Positions 35,156 through 44,532 of a stretch of 64,000 nt of DNA are shown one piece after another. The notes under the pieces were generated by a model that worked only from the letters and a program-made list of their open reading frames with translations, did no database searches and was not told the DNA's origin. The position numbers were made by a program, and so were the translations under genes. This DNA is from CAYQLY01 sp964418605 (GTDB lineage Bacteria; Bacteroidota; Bacteroidia; Cytophagales; Cyclobacteriaceae), in NCBI GenBank assembly GCA_964418605.1, contig CAYQLY010000001.1, forward strand, positions 124,001 to 188,000, read 5' to 3'. Numbering within the stretch: position 1 is the stretch's first letter; each line of letters opens with the position of its first letter.

Positions 35156-36286
35156 ATGATAAACACCCCCATTCAGATGGTAGACTTAAAAAAGCAATAT
35201 GAGTCTATCAAAGATGAAGTTCTTCAAGCCATGCAAGAGGTGATTTATGCATCTGCCTTTATACAAGGCCCTCAAGTTGCTCAATTTGAAAAAGAACTGG
35301 CAACTTATAATCAAGCTAAGCATGTGATTGGTTGTGCCAATGGAACAGATGCATTGCAGCTTATTATGATGGCTTTAGATTTTCAACCTGGCGATGAAGT
35401 TATTGTGCCTACATTTACCTATGTTGCGACAGCAGAAGTTATTGCCTTGCTTCACCTTAAACCTGTTTTGATAGATGTAAATCCTCATACATTTAATTTA
35501 GATACGGATCAATTCAAAAAAGCAATCACATCAAAAACAGTTGGCGTTGTACCTGTTCATTTATTTGGACAATGCGCTGATATGGATGCTATTTTACAAA
35601 TTGCAGATCAGCATGGTTTGCAAGTTATTGAAGATGTAGCGCAAGCTATTGGTTCAGTATATCAGCTTGGGAGTCAAAAAAAACATGCAGGTACAATGGG
35701 TATCGCAGGAGCTACTTCTTTTTTTCCATCTAAGAATTTAGGCTGTTATGGTGATGGAGGTGCTATATTTACTAATGAAGATGATTTGGCAAAAAAAATA
35801 CGAATGATTGCTAGTCATGGTCAATCTATTAAGTATCATCATGATGTTATTGGAGTTAATAGTAGATTAGATACATTGCAAGCAGCTATATTGCTGGTTA
35901 AACTAAAACGATTAAAAACATATATTGAAAAAAGACAGCAGGCTGCCTTGCATTATGATAAAGTATTTGATAATCACCCGCATATCATTCCACCATATAA
36001 GGAAAAAAAATCTACTCATGTTTATCATCAGTATACGGTAATTATAAAAGATGCTAATAGAGATGATCTTAAAAAATTTCTAGAAAGTAAAAAAGTGCCT
36101 AGTATGATTTACTATCCGATACCATTGCATTTGCAAAAAGCCTATCAAACCGATCACTATACCAAAGGTTCTTTTCCTGTTTCTGAAATGCTTTGCAATT
36201 CAGTTTTATCTTTGCCCATGCATACAGAATTGGATGAAGAGCAACTTCATTTTATTTCTACCACTGTATTATCTTACTTTAAGTAA
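35156..36286 (+). CDS. wbpE: PLP-dependent sugar aminotransferase, WbpE-like
   Basis: 376 residues, DegT/DnrJ/EryC1 family. The stretches FIQGPQVAQFEKELA, ANGTDALQLIM, GDEVIVPTFTYVATAE and the PLP-Lys segment TSFFPSKNLGCYGDGGA match WbpE, which makes the 3-amino group of UDP-2,3-diamino-uronic acids. HYPIPLH-like YYPIPLHLQKAY near the end is also typical. It lies two bases from the acetyltransferase frame that follows (start at 36295). First gene of the polysaccharide locus. Confidence 0.88.
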   Translation: MINTPIQMVDLKKQYESIKDEVLQAMQEVIYASAFIQGPQVAQFEKELATYNQAKHVIGCANGTDALQLIMMALDFQPGDEVIVPTFTYVATAEVIALLHLKPVLIDVNPHTFNLDTDQFKKAITSKTVGVVPVHLFGQCADMDAILQIADQHGLQVIEDVAQAIGSVYQLGSQKKHAGTMGIAGATSFFPSKNLGCYGDGGAIFTNEDDLAKKIRMIASHGQSIKYHHDVIGVNSRLDTLQAAILLVKLKRLKTYIEKRQQAALHYDKVFDNHPHIIPPYKEKKSTHVYHQYTVIIKDANRDDLKKFLESKKVPSMIYYPIPLHLQKAYQTDHYTKGSFPVSEMLCNSVLSLPMHTELDEEQLHFISTTVLSYFK

Positions 36287-36294
36287 TCTTGATT

Positions 36295-36873
36295 ATGAGT
36301 AATAAAGATATATTTATTCACGAAAGCAGTTATGTTGACGAGCCATGTCAAATAGGCAATGGAACAAAAATTTGGCATTTTTCACATATCATGTCGCATT
36401 GTAAAATTGGCGAACGATGCAATATCGGTCAAAATGTAGTCGTATCATCAGATGTTATTCTTGGTAATAATGTGAGAATTCAAAATAATGTGTCGGTATA
36501 TACAGGTGTTATTTGCGAAGATGATGTATTTCTTGGGCCATCTATGGTCTTTACGAATGTGATTAATCCTCGAAGTGCGGTAAGTCGAAAAGCAGAATAT
36601 GCCAAAACACGTGTTAAAAAAGGAGCCACCATCGGAGCTAATGCCACCATTGTATGTGGTATAACTATTGGTGAGTACGCCTTCATTGGAGCTGGTGCAG
36701 TTGTTACGAAAGATATTCCTGCGTATGCGCTAGTCGTTGGAAATCCTTCGAAGCAAATTGGCTGGATGAGCGAATTTGGTAATCGATTGCATTTTGATTC
36801 TAATTCTAAAGCTGTTTGTAAGGACACCGGTCAAGTATATAAACTTGTTAATGGCTTTTGTGTGAAAGAATAA
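36295..36873 (+). CDS. wbpD: Hexapeptide-repeat N-acetyltransferase, WbpD-like
   Basis: 192 residues from the ATG at 36295; the frame opens at a TTG six bases earlier. It is built of left-handed beta-helix repeats (IGNGTKIWHFSHIMSHCKIG to ITIGEYAFIGAGAVVTKDIP). The HFSHIM segment and the NPRSAVSRKAEYAKTRVKKG loop are WbpD hallmarks. It N-acetylates the 3-amino group made by the preceding aminotransferase, giving UDP-2,3-diacetamido sugar acid. The two genes form a couple. Confidence 0.88.
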   Translation: MSNKDIFIHESSYVDEPCQIGNGTKIWHFSHIMSHCKIGERCNIGQNVVVSSDVILGNNVRIQNNVSVYTGVICEDDVFLGPSMVFTNVINPRSAVSRKAEYAKTRVKKGATIGANATIVCGITIGEYAFIGAGAVVTKDIPAYALVVGNPSKQIGWMSEFGNRLHFDSNSKAVCKDTGQVYKLVNGFCVKE

Positions 36874-36916
36874 ATCAAGAAGTTTTTTTATTGTATTCTA
36901 GCTCCTAAATAATCAG

Positions 36917-36924
36917 TATATTTG
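36917..36924 (+). promoter_or_regulatory. Candidate promoter ahead of the epimerase gene
   Basis: TATATTTG (TAnnTTTG) with TTG at 36891-36893, 23 bases upstream. It ends 22 bases before the ATG at 36947, so the sugar-epimerase operon may start here. Confidence 0.5.
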
Positions 36925-36946
36925 CTACTTAAAATTATAACTAAGA

Positions 36947-37915
36947 ATGGATTTAAAAGGTAAAAAAGTATTAGTCATAGGTGGCGCGGGTTTTATTGGT
37001 GGATTTGTAGTTGGTGAGCTTTTAAAAGAAGGTGCTGGGGAGGTAATCATCTATGATAATTTTGCACGTGGCAAAATGGAAAATATCGCATCTCATCTTG
37101 CAGATACAAGATGTTATGTTTATCCAATAGGAGGAGATATTCGGGAAGTAGATATTCTTAATGATGCTATGAAAGGTGTTGATTATGTTTTTCATCTTTC
37201 TGCCATGTGGCTTTTACATTGTAAAGATTATCCGCGTACAGCTTTCGATGTTAATATTGCTGGAACGTTTAATGTTCTAGAAGCTTGTATTAAAAATAAA
37301 GTTAAAAAATTGATTTATTCTTCCTCCGCTTCTGTGTATGGAGATGCGGTAGAAGTCCCAATGACAGAAAATCATCCTTTTAACAATAAAAATTTTTATG
37401 GAGCTACTAAAATAGCTGGCGAAGCCATGTGTACAGCCTTTCATGATCGCTATGGATTATCTATTGTTGGTTTGAGGTATATGAATGTTTATGGTCCAGG
37501 TCAAGATCAACATGCTGTATATAGTGGCGTAGTTCCTATAATGTTAAATAAAATAGATGCGAATGAACAACCTATTATCAATGGAGACGGATCACAAGCT
37601 TATGATTTTATCTATGTAGAAGATGTCGCACGTTCAAATGTATCTGCATTAAGAAGTGATATCAACTTTGGATATTATAATGTGGGTACAGGTGTGCAAA
37701 CCACCATAAAAAACTTGTGTGATACCATTTTAAAATTAAAGAAATCTAATTTGAAAGTTATTTATAAACCCTATAGCGAGGATGATGCGCGACAGCTCGT
37801 TCAAAATCGAATAGGTTCTACTGAAAAAGCAGAAAAAGAGTTAGGATTTAAATATAAATATAACTTAGAGCAGGGTTTAACTAAACTTATCTCGTGGAGA
37901 GATTCTAAAAAATAA
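36947..37915 (+). CDS. NAD-dependent nucleotide-sugar epimerase/dehydratase
   Basis: 322 residues, extended SDR. GGAGFIGG nucleotide loop near 12-19, SSSASVYGD with catalytic Ser/Thr region, YGATK (Tyr-x-x-x-Lys) and LRYMNVYGPGQDQ. It acts on a nucleotide sugar, as epimerase or dehydratase; substrate not readable. It is followed by a DegT aminotransferase 20 bases downstream, suggesting a keto-sugar intermediate that is transaminated. Confidence 0.88.
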   Translation: MDLKGKKVLVIGGAGFIGGFVVGELLKEGAGEVIIYDNFARGKMENIASHLADTRCYVYPIGGDIREVDILNDAMKGVDYVFHLSAMWLLHCKDYPRTAFDVNIAGTFNVLEACIKNKVKKLIYSSSASVYGDAVEVPMTENHPFNNKNFYGATKIAGEAMCTAFHDRYGLSIVGLRYMNVYGPGQDQHAVYSGVVPIMLNKIDANEQPIINGDGSQAYDFIYVEDVARSNVSALRSDINFGYYNVGTGVQTTIKNLCDTILKLKKSNLKVIYKPYSEDDARQLVQNRIGSTEKAEKELGFKYKYNLEQGLTKLISWRDSKK

Positions 37916-37934
37916 TTTATTCATCTTATATCTT

Positions 37935-39089
37935 ATGTCAGATCAAAATAAAAAAAGAACAATTCCTATTTCGTTGCCAAGTATGGGGCAAGAGGAATGG
38001 GAAGCTTTGAAAGAACCTATTTTTAGTGGATGGCTTACGCAAGGCCCTAAAGTAAATGAACTTCAAAAATTATTTGCTGAACGCCATCAAGTAAAACATG
38101 CGATAGCTGTATCTAACTGTACAACCGCTTTGCATATAGCTTTACTTGCTTGTGGTGTAGAGCCAGGCGACGAAGTATTGGTTCCTGCTTTTACTTGGGT
38201 AGCAACAGCTAATGCTGTTTTATATTGCAATGCAGTCCCTGTTTTTGTAGATGTAGATCCCCTTACTTTTAATATTGATCTTAAAAAGATTAAAGAGAAA
38301 ATAACAAAAAAAACAAAAGCTATTATTCCAGTTCATTTATTCGGATTATGTGCAGATGTAGAAGCTATTAAAGCTGAATTTCCTCATCTTAAAATTGTAG
38401 AAGACGCAGCTTGTGCTGCAGGATCGGAATTAAACGGAAAACCAGCCGGAAGCTTAGGTGATGTAGGCTGTTTCTCGCTTCATCCAAGAAAATCAGTAAC
38501 CACAGGAGAAGGAGGTATACTTACCACAAATAACGATGAAATGGCTGCTTATATGGATGTACTTCGAAATCATGGAGCTTCTATTTCTGAAGAGCAACGT
38601 CATAAAGGTCCTAAACCTTACATACTTCCTGGATTTGAAGTAATGGGATTTAATTACCGAATGACTGATTTGCAGGGTGCTGTTGGCGTGGTCCAGTTTA
38701 AGAAATTAGACCAATTTATTAATGAAAGACAGAAATGGGCTGATTTTTATACAAAGGAATTAAGCTCTATTGAATGGTTAAGAACTCCTCAAGTTCCTAA
38801 AAATTATAAACATGGATGGCAGTCCTATGTTCTTTTTATAGATGAGAAAAAATCACCTAAAAAAAGAAATGATATTATGGAATATCTACAACAAAATGGA
38901 ATCAGCACAAGGCCAGGAACACACGCTGTTCATATGTTAGATTTTTACGCAAAAAAATATTCTATTAAGCCATCCAATTATCCTGGAGCGCTTTCATGTG
39001 ACCAATATTCAATGTCTATTCCTTTGCACAATAAAATGAGTGAGGAAGATTTTCAGTATGTGGTGGATCATATTACTAAAGTTCGTTAA
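37935..39089 (+). CDS. DegT/DnrJ/EryC1 sugar aminotransferase
   Basis: 384 residues. VSNCTTALHIALLACGVEPG, GDEVLVPAFTWVATANA, the aspartate VEDAACAAGS and the PLP lysine in SLHPRKSVTTGEGG are diagnostic. It transfers an amino group from glutamate to a keto sugar nucleotide. Next to the epimerase/dehydratase it would make an amino sugar, which the formyltransferase at 44533 could modify. Different in sequence from the aminotransferases at 35156 and 55510. Confidence 0.9.
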   Translation: MSDQNKKRTIPISLPSMGQEEWEALKEPIFSGWLTQGPKVNELQKLFAERHQVKHAIAVSNCTTALHIALLACGVEPGDEVLVPAFTWVATANAVLYCNAVPVFVDVDPLTFNIDLKKIKEKITKKTKAIIPVHLFGLCADVEAIKAEFPHLKIVEDAACAAGSELNGKPAGSLGDVGCFSLHPRKSVTTGEGGILTTNNDEMAAYMDVLRNHGASISEEQRHKGPKPYILPGFEVMGFNYRMTDLQGAVGVVQFKKLDQFINERQKWADFYTKELSSIEWLRTPQVPKNYKHGWQSYVLFIDEKKSPKKRNDIMEYLQQNGISTRPGTHAVHMLDFYAKKYSIKPSNYPGALSCDQYSMSIPLHNKMSEEDFQYVVDHITKVR

Positions 39090-39139
39090 ACTTTTTTGTA
39101 TTCTTTTCGTTGAAGTTAGAATACCTAGTTATATGATTT

Positions 39140-40801
39140 ATGATTGACTTTTTTTTATTTCGGAGATATGTTATTAAACTACTCAGTGTTTGTTTGCTGT
39201 TGTTTTTTATAAATAAAGGCAAAGCTCAAGATATCAGTACATCTATTTTTCCTTATATTTTTACAGATCGTATAATTGCTCAGCAAATATATCCGGAGAT
39301 TCAAACGAGTGCAGATTTAAATTCGAGATTATTATCTATTGATATTACACCTTACGAATATTTTCATGCCGATTCGTTGATCAGTAATTATGTATATAGT
39401 ATAAAAGACTCTATTTACTATTCTAATTTTTCAATTAGTCAACGTCAGTATAAAGCATATTGTTACTTTAAACAAGGTTTGGTAACTGAAGATTCTGTAG
39501 CTTTTTTAATAATTCCAGGTAGTGGACTTAATCAGTCGATAGATATATATAAAGGTATACAAGATAATTATCAAGGCGATATTTCTAACCATACTATTAA
39601 ATATGGAGATACCTATGTTTTTGTTAAACCTAATGAAGATTTTTTGGCTTGGTATTCCAATAATTATAAATTAAATGTATATGGGTACATCAATTATATT
39701 TTAAATAGAGGATATTCTTATTCCGCTTATTATATAACACAAGCAATTGCTGTAGCCAAAGAATTAAAAAGCAGGTATCGTAAAGTAGTTATATTGGGAT
39801 GTTCACAAGGTGCCTCAGCTGCTTTATTAATTGCTTTACAAACAGAGCCAACTGCTTGCGTAGTAGCCTCAGGCTACTCGATTTTATTTGATCAGCTAGA
39901 TTGGAGTAGTCAAGCACAAATTGTTATACCTGGTTTATCCCAATATTATAGTGCTGAAAAAATTAAAAATATAATTAAGTCTCATAAAACAACTTACTTG
40001 TTTACATATGGCATGTTAGAAGGTGACTTTTATAAACTTGAGGCTTATTCTCATATTACGAAGACATTTTTTTCAGGAGTTGATAATGCATTATTTTCAA
40101 GTGATCTTTTTGGACATACCTATCCACAACCAAAAGTAGAAAATTTCATCGTAGATATTCTACGTCCTAAGCCTATATTAAAATTAGTAGATTATCAAAA
40201 TCAAATAGTTACAGATTATCAGCCAGGCTATAAATATATATGGTATAAGAATGATAATGATAGTATCCCTTTGCAAGATTCTACTAATCATTATTTTGTG
40301 ACAGAATCTGGTTACTATCGAGTAAAAGTAATCACAGCAAGTGGCATAAGTGCTTTGTCGGATAGTATTCAGGCTATTTATTATTTACCCGTTCAAACCA
40401 TTTTATCAGACACAAGTAATACTGGTACATACGTAGGTATTAGCATTAATACAGATACTAGTATTAATGCTATTAATACTAGTGACATAAATTCCATGTC
40501 TTTAAGTTCAAGTACTATTTCTGAGGCCAAATCAATCGATTTTCCTATTTATGAATCATTATATAGTGCATACTTCCAATATGGTAATTTAAATATAAGT
40601 TTAAGAGATAATAATTCGGATATTATTGCTTTAGACTTAATATCTATGGATTTGAAGAGGATGTTTTCAGTAATAATTAATAAGAAAGATGAAGCGGGTA
40701 ATTATATATTTAACATATCGCCAGATTTAGCTAATGGCATATATATACTCCGAATGACCGGAAAATATCATAATTTAGCGTTTAAATTAGTAAAAAATTA
40801 A
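39140..40801 (+). CDS. Exported alpha/beta-hydrolase-like protein with T9SS-like C-terminus
   Basis: 553 residues. Signal peptide (VIKLLSVCLLLFFINKGKAQ). A hydrolase-like core has VVILGCSQGASAA with Ser222 in the G-x-S-x-G elbow (GCSQG). The late His in LFGHTYPQP is a candidate base. Residues 340-400 look like an Ig-like beta domain, 405-450 a Ser/Thr/Asn linker, and 480-553 resembles the type A sorting domain of the type IX system (YIFNISPDLANGIYILRMTG, ending KLVKN). Its stop abuts the next ATG. An exported enzyme inside an O-antigen locus is unusual; it may edit or ligate surface glycans. The function is not established. Confidence 0.65.
   Translation: MIDFFLFRRYVIKLLSVCLLLFFINKGKAQDISTSIFPYIFTDRIIAQQIYPEIQTSADLNSRLLSIDITPYEYFHADSLISNYVYSIKDSIYYSNFSISQRQYKAYCYFKQGLVTEDSVAFLIIPGSGLNQSIDIYKGIQDNYQGDISNHTIKYGDTYVFVKPNEDFLAWYSNNYKLNVYGYINYILNRGYSYSAYYITQAIAVAKELKSRYRKVVILGCSQGASAALLIALQTEPTACVVASGYSILFDQLDWSSQAQIVIPGLSQYYSAEKIKNIIKSHKTTYLFTYGMLEGDFYKLEAYSHITKTFFSGVDNALFSSDLFGHTYPQPKVENFIVDILRPKPILKLVDYQNQIVTDYQPGYKYIWYKNDNDSIPLQDSTNHYFVTESGYYRVKVITASGISALSDSIQAIYYLPVQTILSDTSNTGTYVGISINTDTSINAINTSDINSMSLSSSTISEAKSIDFPIYESLYSAYFQYGNLNISLRDNNSDIIALDLISMDLKRMFSVIINKKDEAGNYIFNISPDLANGIYILRMTGKYHNLAFKLVKN
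40457..40483. repeat. 12-bp perfect inverted repeat within the hydrolase-like gene
   Basis: actagtattaat (40457-40468), loop gct, attaatactagt (40472-40483). It codes a low-complexity Thr/Ser/Asn linker, so it may reflect linker expansion rather than an RNA signal. Confidence 0.6.
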
Positions 40802-42694
40802 ATGTGTGGTTTAGTAGGCGTCTTTCATCTCGATGGAGATCCGGTAGATTTATCATTAATTCAGTCTCTTGCTGTTGCTATTTCACATCGTGGTCCCGAT
40901 GGTGAAGGTGTTTTTGTAGAAGATTATATTGGATTAGGTCATCGCCGACTGGCTATTTTGGATACATCTCCTCGTGGAAGTCAACCTATGCAATCTAAAA
41001 ACCAAGAATGGGTGCTTGTATTTAATGGCTGTATTTATAATTTTTTAGAATTGAAATTAGAATTAAAATCAAAAGGGTCTGAATTTATCACTACTACAGA
41101 TACAGAAGTAATTGTAGAAGGGCTTGCACTCTATGGTATCAATTTTCTAGAAAGATTGGATGGCATGTTTGCCATTGTAGCTTGGAATAGAAAAACGAAA
41201 CAACTTTTTTTAAGCCGCGACCGGTATGGCATAAAACCCTTGTATTATTGGTTAAAAGGCAGAACACTTGTTTTTGCTTCTGAAATAAAATCGATCATCA
41301 AACATCCAGAGCATCGTGTGGAAGTGAATGTATCTGCGTTAAATGAATATTTTACTTTTCAAAATTTATTTCGCTACCATACTTTATTTAAAGATGTATT
41401 TCTTCTTCCACCCGCCAATACCGTTAAAATAGAATTAGGAGATAAAGATATTAAGCATCATTCCTGGTGGGATTATGATTTTAGCTCACCTGATGAAAGC
41501 ATGACTTTTGAAGATGCAAAGCAAGAAACAAAAAGATTGTTGCATAATGCTGTATCTAAACAAATGATTGCAGATGTTCCTGTAGGAAGTTATTTATCGG
41601 GAGGAATGGATTCTGGTTCTATTACTTCTTTGGCCAGTAAACATGTACGTCGATTAGCTACGTTTACAGCTGGATTTGAATTGTCCGAAGTAGATGGATT
41701 AGAAGCAAGTTTCGATGAACGTTTAGATGCTGAATTGATGGCGAATGCTTTTAAGACTGAACATTATGAACAAGTCATTAATGCAGGTGATTTAGCCTGG
41801 TCATTACCTCGAGTAGTTTGGCATTTGGAGGATTTAAAAGTGGGGATGAGTTATCCGAATTATTATATCAGTCGGCTCGCATCTAAATTTGTAAAGGTAT
41901 GTTTACAAGGTACAGGTGGGGATGAATTATTTGGTGGATATCCATGGCGTTATTACCGAGTTCATCATTCGTTGAATCAGCAAGAATTTTTCGATAACTA
42001 TTATGGATTTTGGCAACGCTTAGTCTCTGATGAGGATAAAAAACACCTTTTTCAACCCTCTGTTTTTAGTCAAATTCAGTTAAAAGAACCTCGAGAAGTT
42101 TTTGAACGAGTGTTTACGTTTAACTCTCATTTATCATATGATACTCCTGAACATCATATTCAAAATAGTTTGTATTTTGAAATTAAAACTTTCTTACCTG
42201 GATTACTTTTAGTAGGAGATAAACTTTCAATGGCCAATGGATTAGAAGAACGCTTTCCTTTTCTAGATAATGATTTGGTTAATTTTGCTCAAAAAATACC
42301 ATTGAAACATAAATTAGGTAATCTAGAAAAAATGAAACGCATTGATGAAAATGAGTTTAGAAATAAACGCCATCTGTATCAGGAATTTGACGATGGGAAA
42401 AGTGTGTTACGAAAAGCCATGATGGAGTTTTTACCTGAAAAAATTATTAAACGAAAAAAACAAGGATTTTCAGCACCAGATGAATCTTGGTATCGGGGAG
42501 AAAATGCGAATTATGTCAAAAATTTATTGTTAAGTAAAAAAACAGCATCTGCTGAGTTTATTAATCCCGATTATATTCGTAAAATTGTAGATGAACATAT
42601 TAATCACCGCATCAATCACCGATTATTACTTTGGTCTTTAATGTGTTTTGAATGGTGGTGTAGATTATTCTTAAATAATGAAAAGATAAGTTAG
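40802..42694 (+). CDS. asnB: Glutamine-dependent asparagine synthase-like amidotransferase
   Basis: 630 residues. The nucleophile Cys2 (MCGLVGVFH) is the true N-terminus; the glutaminase domain has SHRGPDGEGVF and RLAILD. The synthetase domain has the PP-loop SYLSGGMDSGSI and GTGGDELFGGYPW. In polysaccharide loci such enzymes amidate uronic acids or other acceptors rather than aspartate. Location within the locus and direct abutment to the preceding gene support that role; the acceptor is not known. Confidence 0.88.
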   Translation: MCGLVGVFHLDGDPVDLSLIQSLAVAISHRGPDGEGVFVEDYIGLGHRRLAILDTSPRGSQPMQSKNQEWVLVFNGCIYNFLELKLELKSKGSEFITTTDTEVIVEGLALYGINFLERLDGMFAIVAWNRKTKQLFLSRDRYGIKPLYYWLKGRTLVFASEIKSIIKHPEHRVEVNVSALNEYFTFQNLFRYHTLFKDVFLLPPANTVKIELGDKDIKHHSWWDYDFSSPDESMTFEDAKQETKRLLHNAVSKQMIADVPVGSYLSGGMDSGSITSLASKHVRRLATFTAGFELSEVDGLEASFDERLDAELMANAFKTEHYEQVINAGDLAWSLPRVVWHLEDLKVGMSYPNYYISRLASKFVKVCLQGTGGDELFGGYPWRYYRVHHSLNQQEFFDNYYGFWQRLVSDEDKKHLFQPSVFSQIQLKEPREVFERVFTFNSHLSYDTPEHHIQNSLYFEIKTFLPGLLLVGDKLSMANGLEERFPFLDNDLVNFAQKIPLKHKLGNLEKMKRIDENEFRNKRHLYQEFDDGKSVLRKAMMEFLPEKIIKRKKQGFSAPDESWYRGENANYVKNLLLSKKTASAEFINPDYIRKIVDEHINHRINHRLLLWSLMCFEWWCRLFLNNEKIS

Positions 42695-42722
42695 TGGAAT
42701 TTGTTTTTAATTATAGAAAATA

Positions 42723-43721
42723 GTGTTAGATTATAAATCAAATAGAGCAATAAAAATTATTTCTAATGCGATAAATAAGCTGTCTTTAAATTTAACTGAT
42801 TACATTATATTGACAGAGGTAGGAAGTAATTATTATAATTATACTCCTATTATCGCAGCACTTGCTAATGCAAAGTATGTTTATGCGTGGACGAGAGATT
42901 CTCAATATGGATCTGGAAAAGAAATAAAAGAAAAATGCATGAATATTGCTAAAGCTCTATCTCTTAACGATAAGATTTCAATAACGATTAACGATAAACC
43001 TATCAGTCAGATTGCAGAAGCTGATATAATAACTAATTCAGGTTTTTTAAGACCATTGAATGCTGATTTTTTAAAACATGTTAAGTTAAATGCAGTAATA
43101 CCGTTGATGTACGAACTATGGGAACTTAGGCAAGAAGATATTGATATTGAATTTTGTAAAAAGAATCAAATTAAAGTAGCAGGTACTTCGGAAAGTAATT
43201 CTGATATTAATGTATTTGGAGCATGTGGAGCTTTAGCTGTGAAATTAGCTAATGAAGCAGGATATGAGGTTTATCAAAATAATATTGCTGTATGGTCTAA
43301 TGATGACTTTGGAAAAGTATCTTTTAATGCATTTAAAGATGCAAAAGCTGCTAATGTAAATATTTATAATGATTATTCATTACTATTATCTGATATTGAT
43401 AAAATTGATTTTTTGTATATTTGCGATTATAATGAAAAAAGATCCTATTTTGGCCCCAAAGGATTTATGGCGCTAGATGAATTGATAAAAAAAAATAATT
43501 CTTTTGGAGTAGTTCATTTGTATGGAGATATCGATAACGAAATTCTTAAAAGAAATAATATAAATGTGTATCCTGATAAGAAAGGATATCCAAATGTGAT
43601 GACCTGTACTTTAGGTCATGTGGGTTTACTTCCAATTTTAAATTTGCAGACCGCAGGATTTAAGGTTGGCCAATTGCTAAAACAAAATAAAGTATCTAAT
43701 TTGATTCAGCCAGTATACTAA
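42723..43721 (+). CDS. NAD(P)-binding-like protein of polysaccharide locus
   Basis: 332 residues with a GTG start. No firm family call. The pattern resembles a two-domain hydroxyacid-dehydrogenase or SAH-hydrolase-like fold: IPLMYELWELRQEDIDIEFC then KVAGTSESNSDINVFGACG as a possible nucleotide segment, and VMTCTLGHVGLLPILNLQ near the end. It is 25 bases ahead of a methyltransferase gene, in a run with a formyltransferase. It may be a sugar-modifying oxidoreductase or a ligand-binding partner. Confidence 0.6.
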   Translation: MLDYKSNRAIKIISNAINKLSLNLTDYIILTEVGSNYYNYTPIIAALANAKYVYAWTRDSQYGSGKEIKEKCMNIAKALSLNDKISITINDKPISQIAEADIITNSGFLRPLNADFLKHVKLNAVIPLMYELWELRQEDIDIEFCKKNQIKVAGTSESNSDINVFGACGALAVKLANEAGYEVYQNNIAVWSNDDFGKVSFNAFKDAKAANVNIYNDYSLLLSDIDKIDFLYICDYNEKRSYFGPKGFMALDELIKKNNSFGVVHLYGDIDNEILKRNNINVYPDKKGYPNVMTCTLGHVGLLPILNLQTAGFKVGQLLKQNKVSNLIQPVY

Positions 43722-43746
43722 GATAATACACATAAATAATATACAT

Positions 43747-44529
43747 ATGAAATTAAGTGAAGTAATAAACAAAGTCGTTTCCTATAATAAATTTGAAAGC
43801 GATAATGATATTAATTTTTTTAAAAGAGTATATAATAATGGAGATTTAGAAAAATACGAAAATAGAATAAAGGCTATCGATTTTATTAACAAAGATTGTA
43901 TTTTAGATGCAGGTTGTGGATTTGGCCAATGGTCAATTGCATTTTCTAAATTTAATAAAAAGGTAATAGGTACTGATGCTGATTCCTTTCGCATAAAAGT
44001 AGTCCAAGATATCGCTTCTGAAATGTCTTTAGATAATGTTAAGTTTGAGACTTGTTCTATGGAATCGATTCCTTATGAAGATGGGTATTTTGATGCTATA
44101 TTCTCTTATAATGCTATTACGTTAGGGCCTTATAGAAAAATACTAAAAGAATTTTATAGAGTATTAAAAGTGGGTGGCTATCTCTATTTTAATGCTGCAG
44201 ATTTAGGATGGTTTATTTATAACATAATTGATCAACATAATTCAGCTTCTGATTTTTCATCCAGGCAATGGGCAATTGATACTATAAAAAATACGCTTCA
44301 ATATTATGCAACCAATAATTTTATTCAAGTAGATCATCGTGATAGCTTACTTATTCCAAAAGAAATTGTAAAAAAAGATTTAAGTGATTTAGGTTTTGAA
44401 GTTGTTGCAATTGAAGGCGATGGTCTAATTAATTTGACTAAGAATAATATCGTAAATAGTTTTTTCCCATCCGAAAAATATGGGCTACCAGCTGTATATG
44501 AAGTTTTATGTAAAAAAATAAATAAGTAA
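43747..44529 (+). CDS. SAM-dependent methyltransferase
   Basis: 260 residues, class I Rossmann type: ILDAGCGFGQWSIAF (motif I), GTDAD acidic loop, SMESIPYEDGYFDAIFSYNA (motif II region), EFYRVLKVGGYLYFN. It methylates a small substrate, presumably a sugar or sugar nucleotide in this locus. It lies three bases ahead of the formyltransferase start. Confidence 0.85.
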   Translation: MKLSEVINKVVSYNKFESDNDINFFKRVYNNGDLEKYENRIKAIDFINKDCILDAGCGFGQWSIAFSKFNKKVIGTDADSFRIKVVQDIASEMSLDNVKFETCSMESIPYEDGYFDAIFSYNAITLGPYRKILKEFYRVLKVGGYLYFNAADLGWFIYNIIDQHNSASDFSSRQWAIDTIKNTLQYYATNNFIQVDHRDSLLIPKEIVKKDLSDLGFEVVAIEGDGLINLTKNNIVNSFFPSEKYGLPAVYEVLCKKINK

Positions 44530-44532
44530 AAG

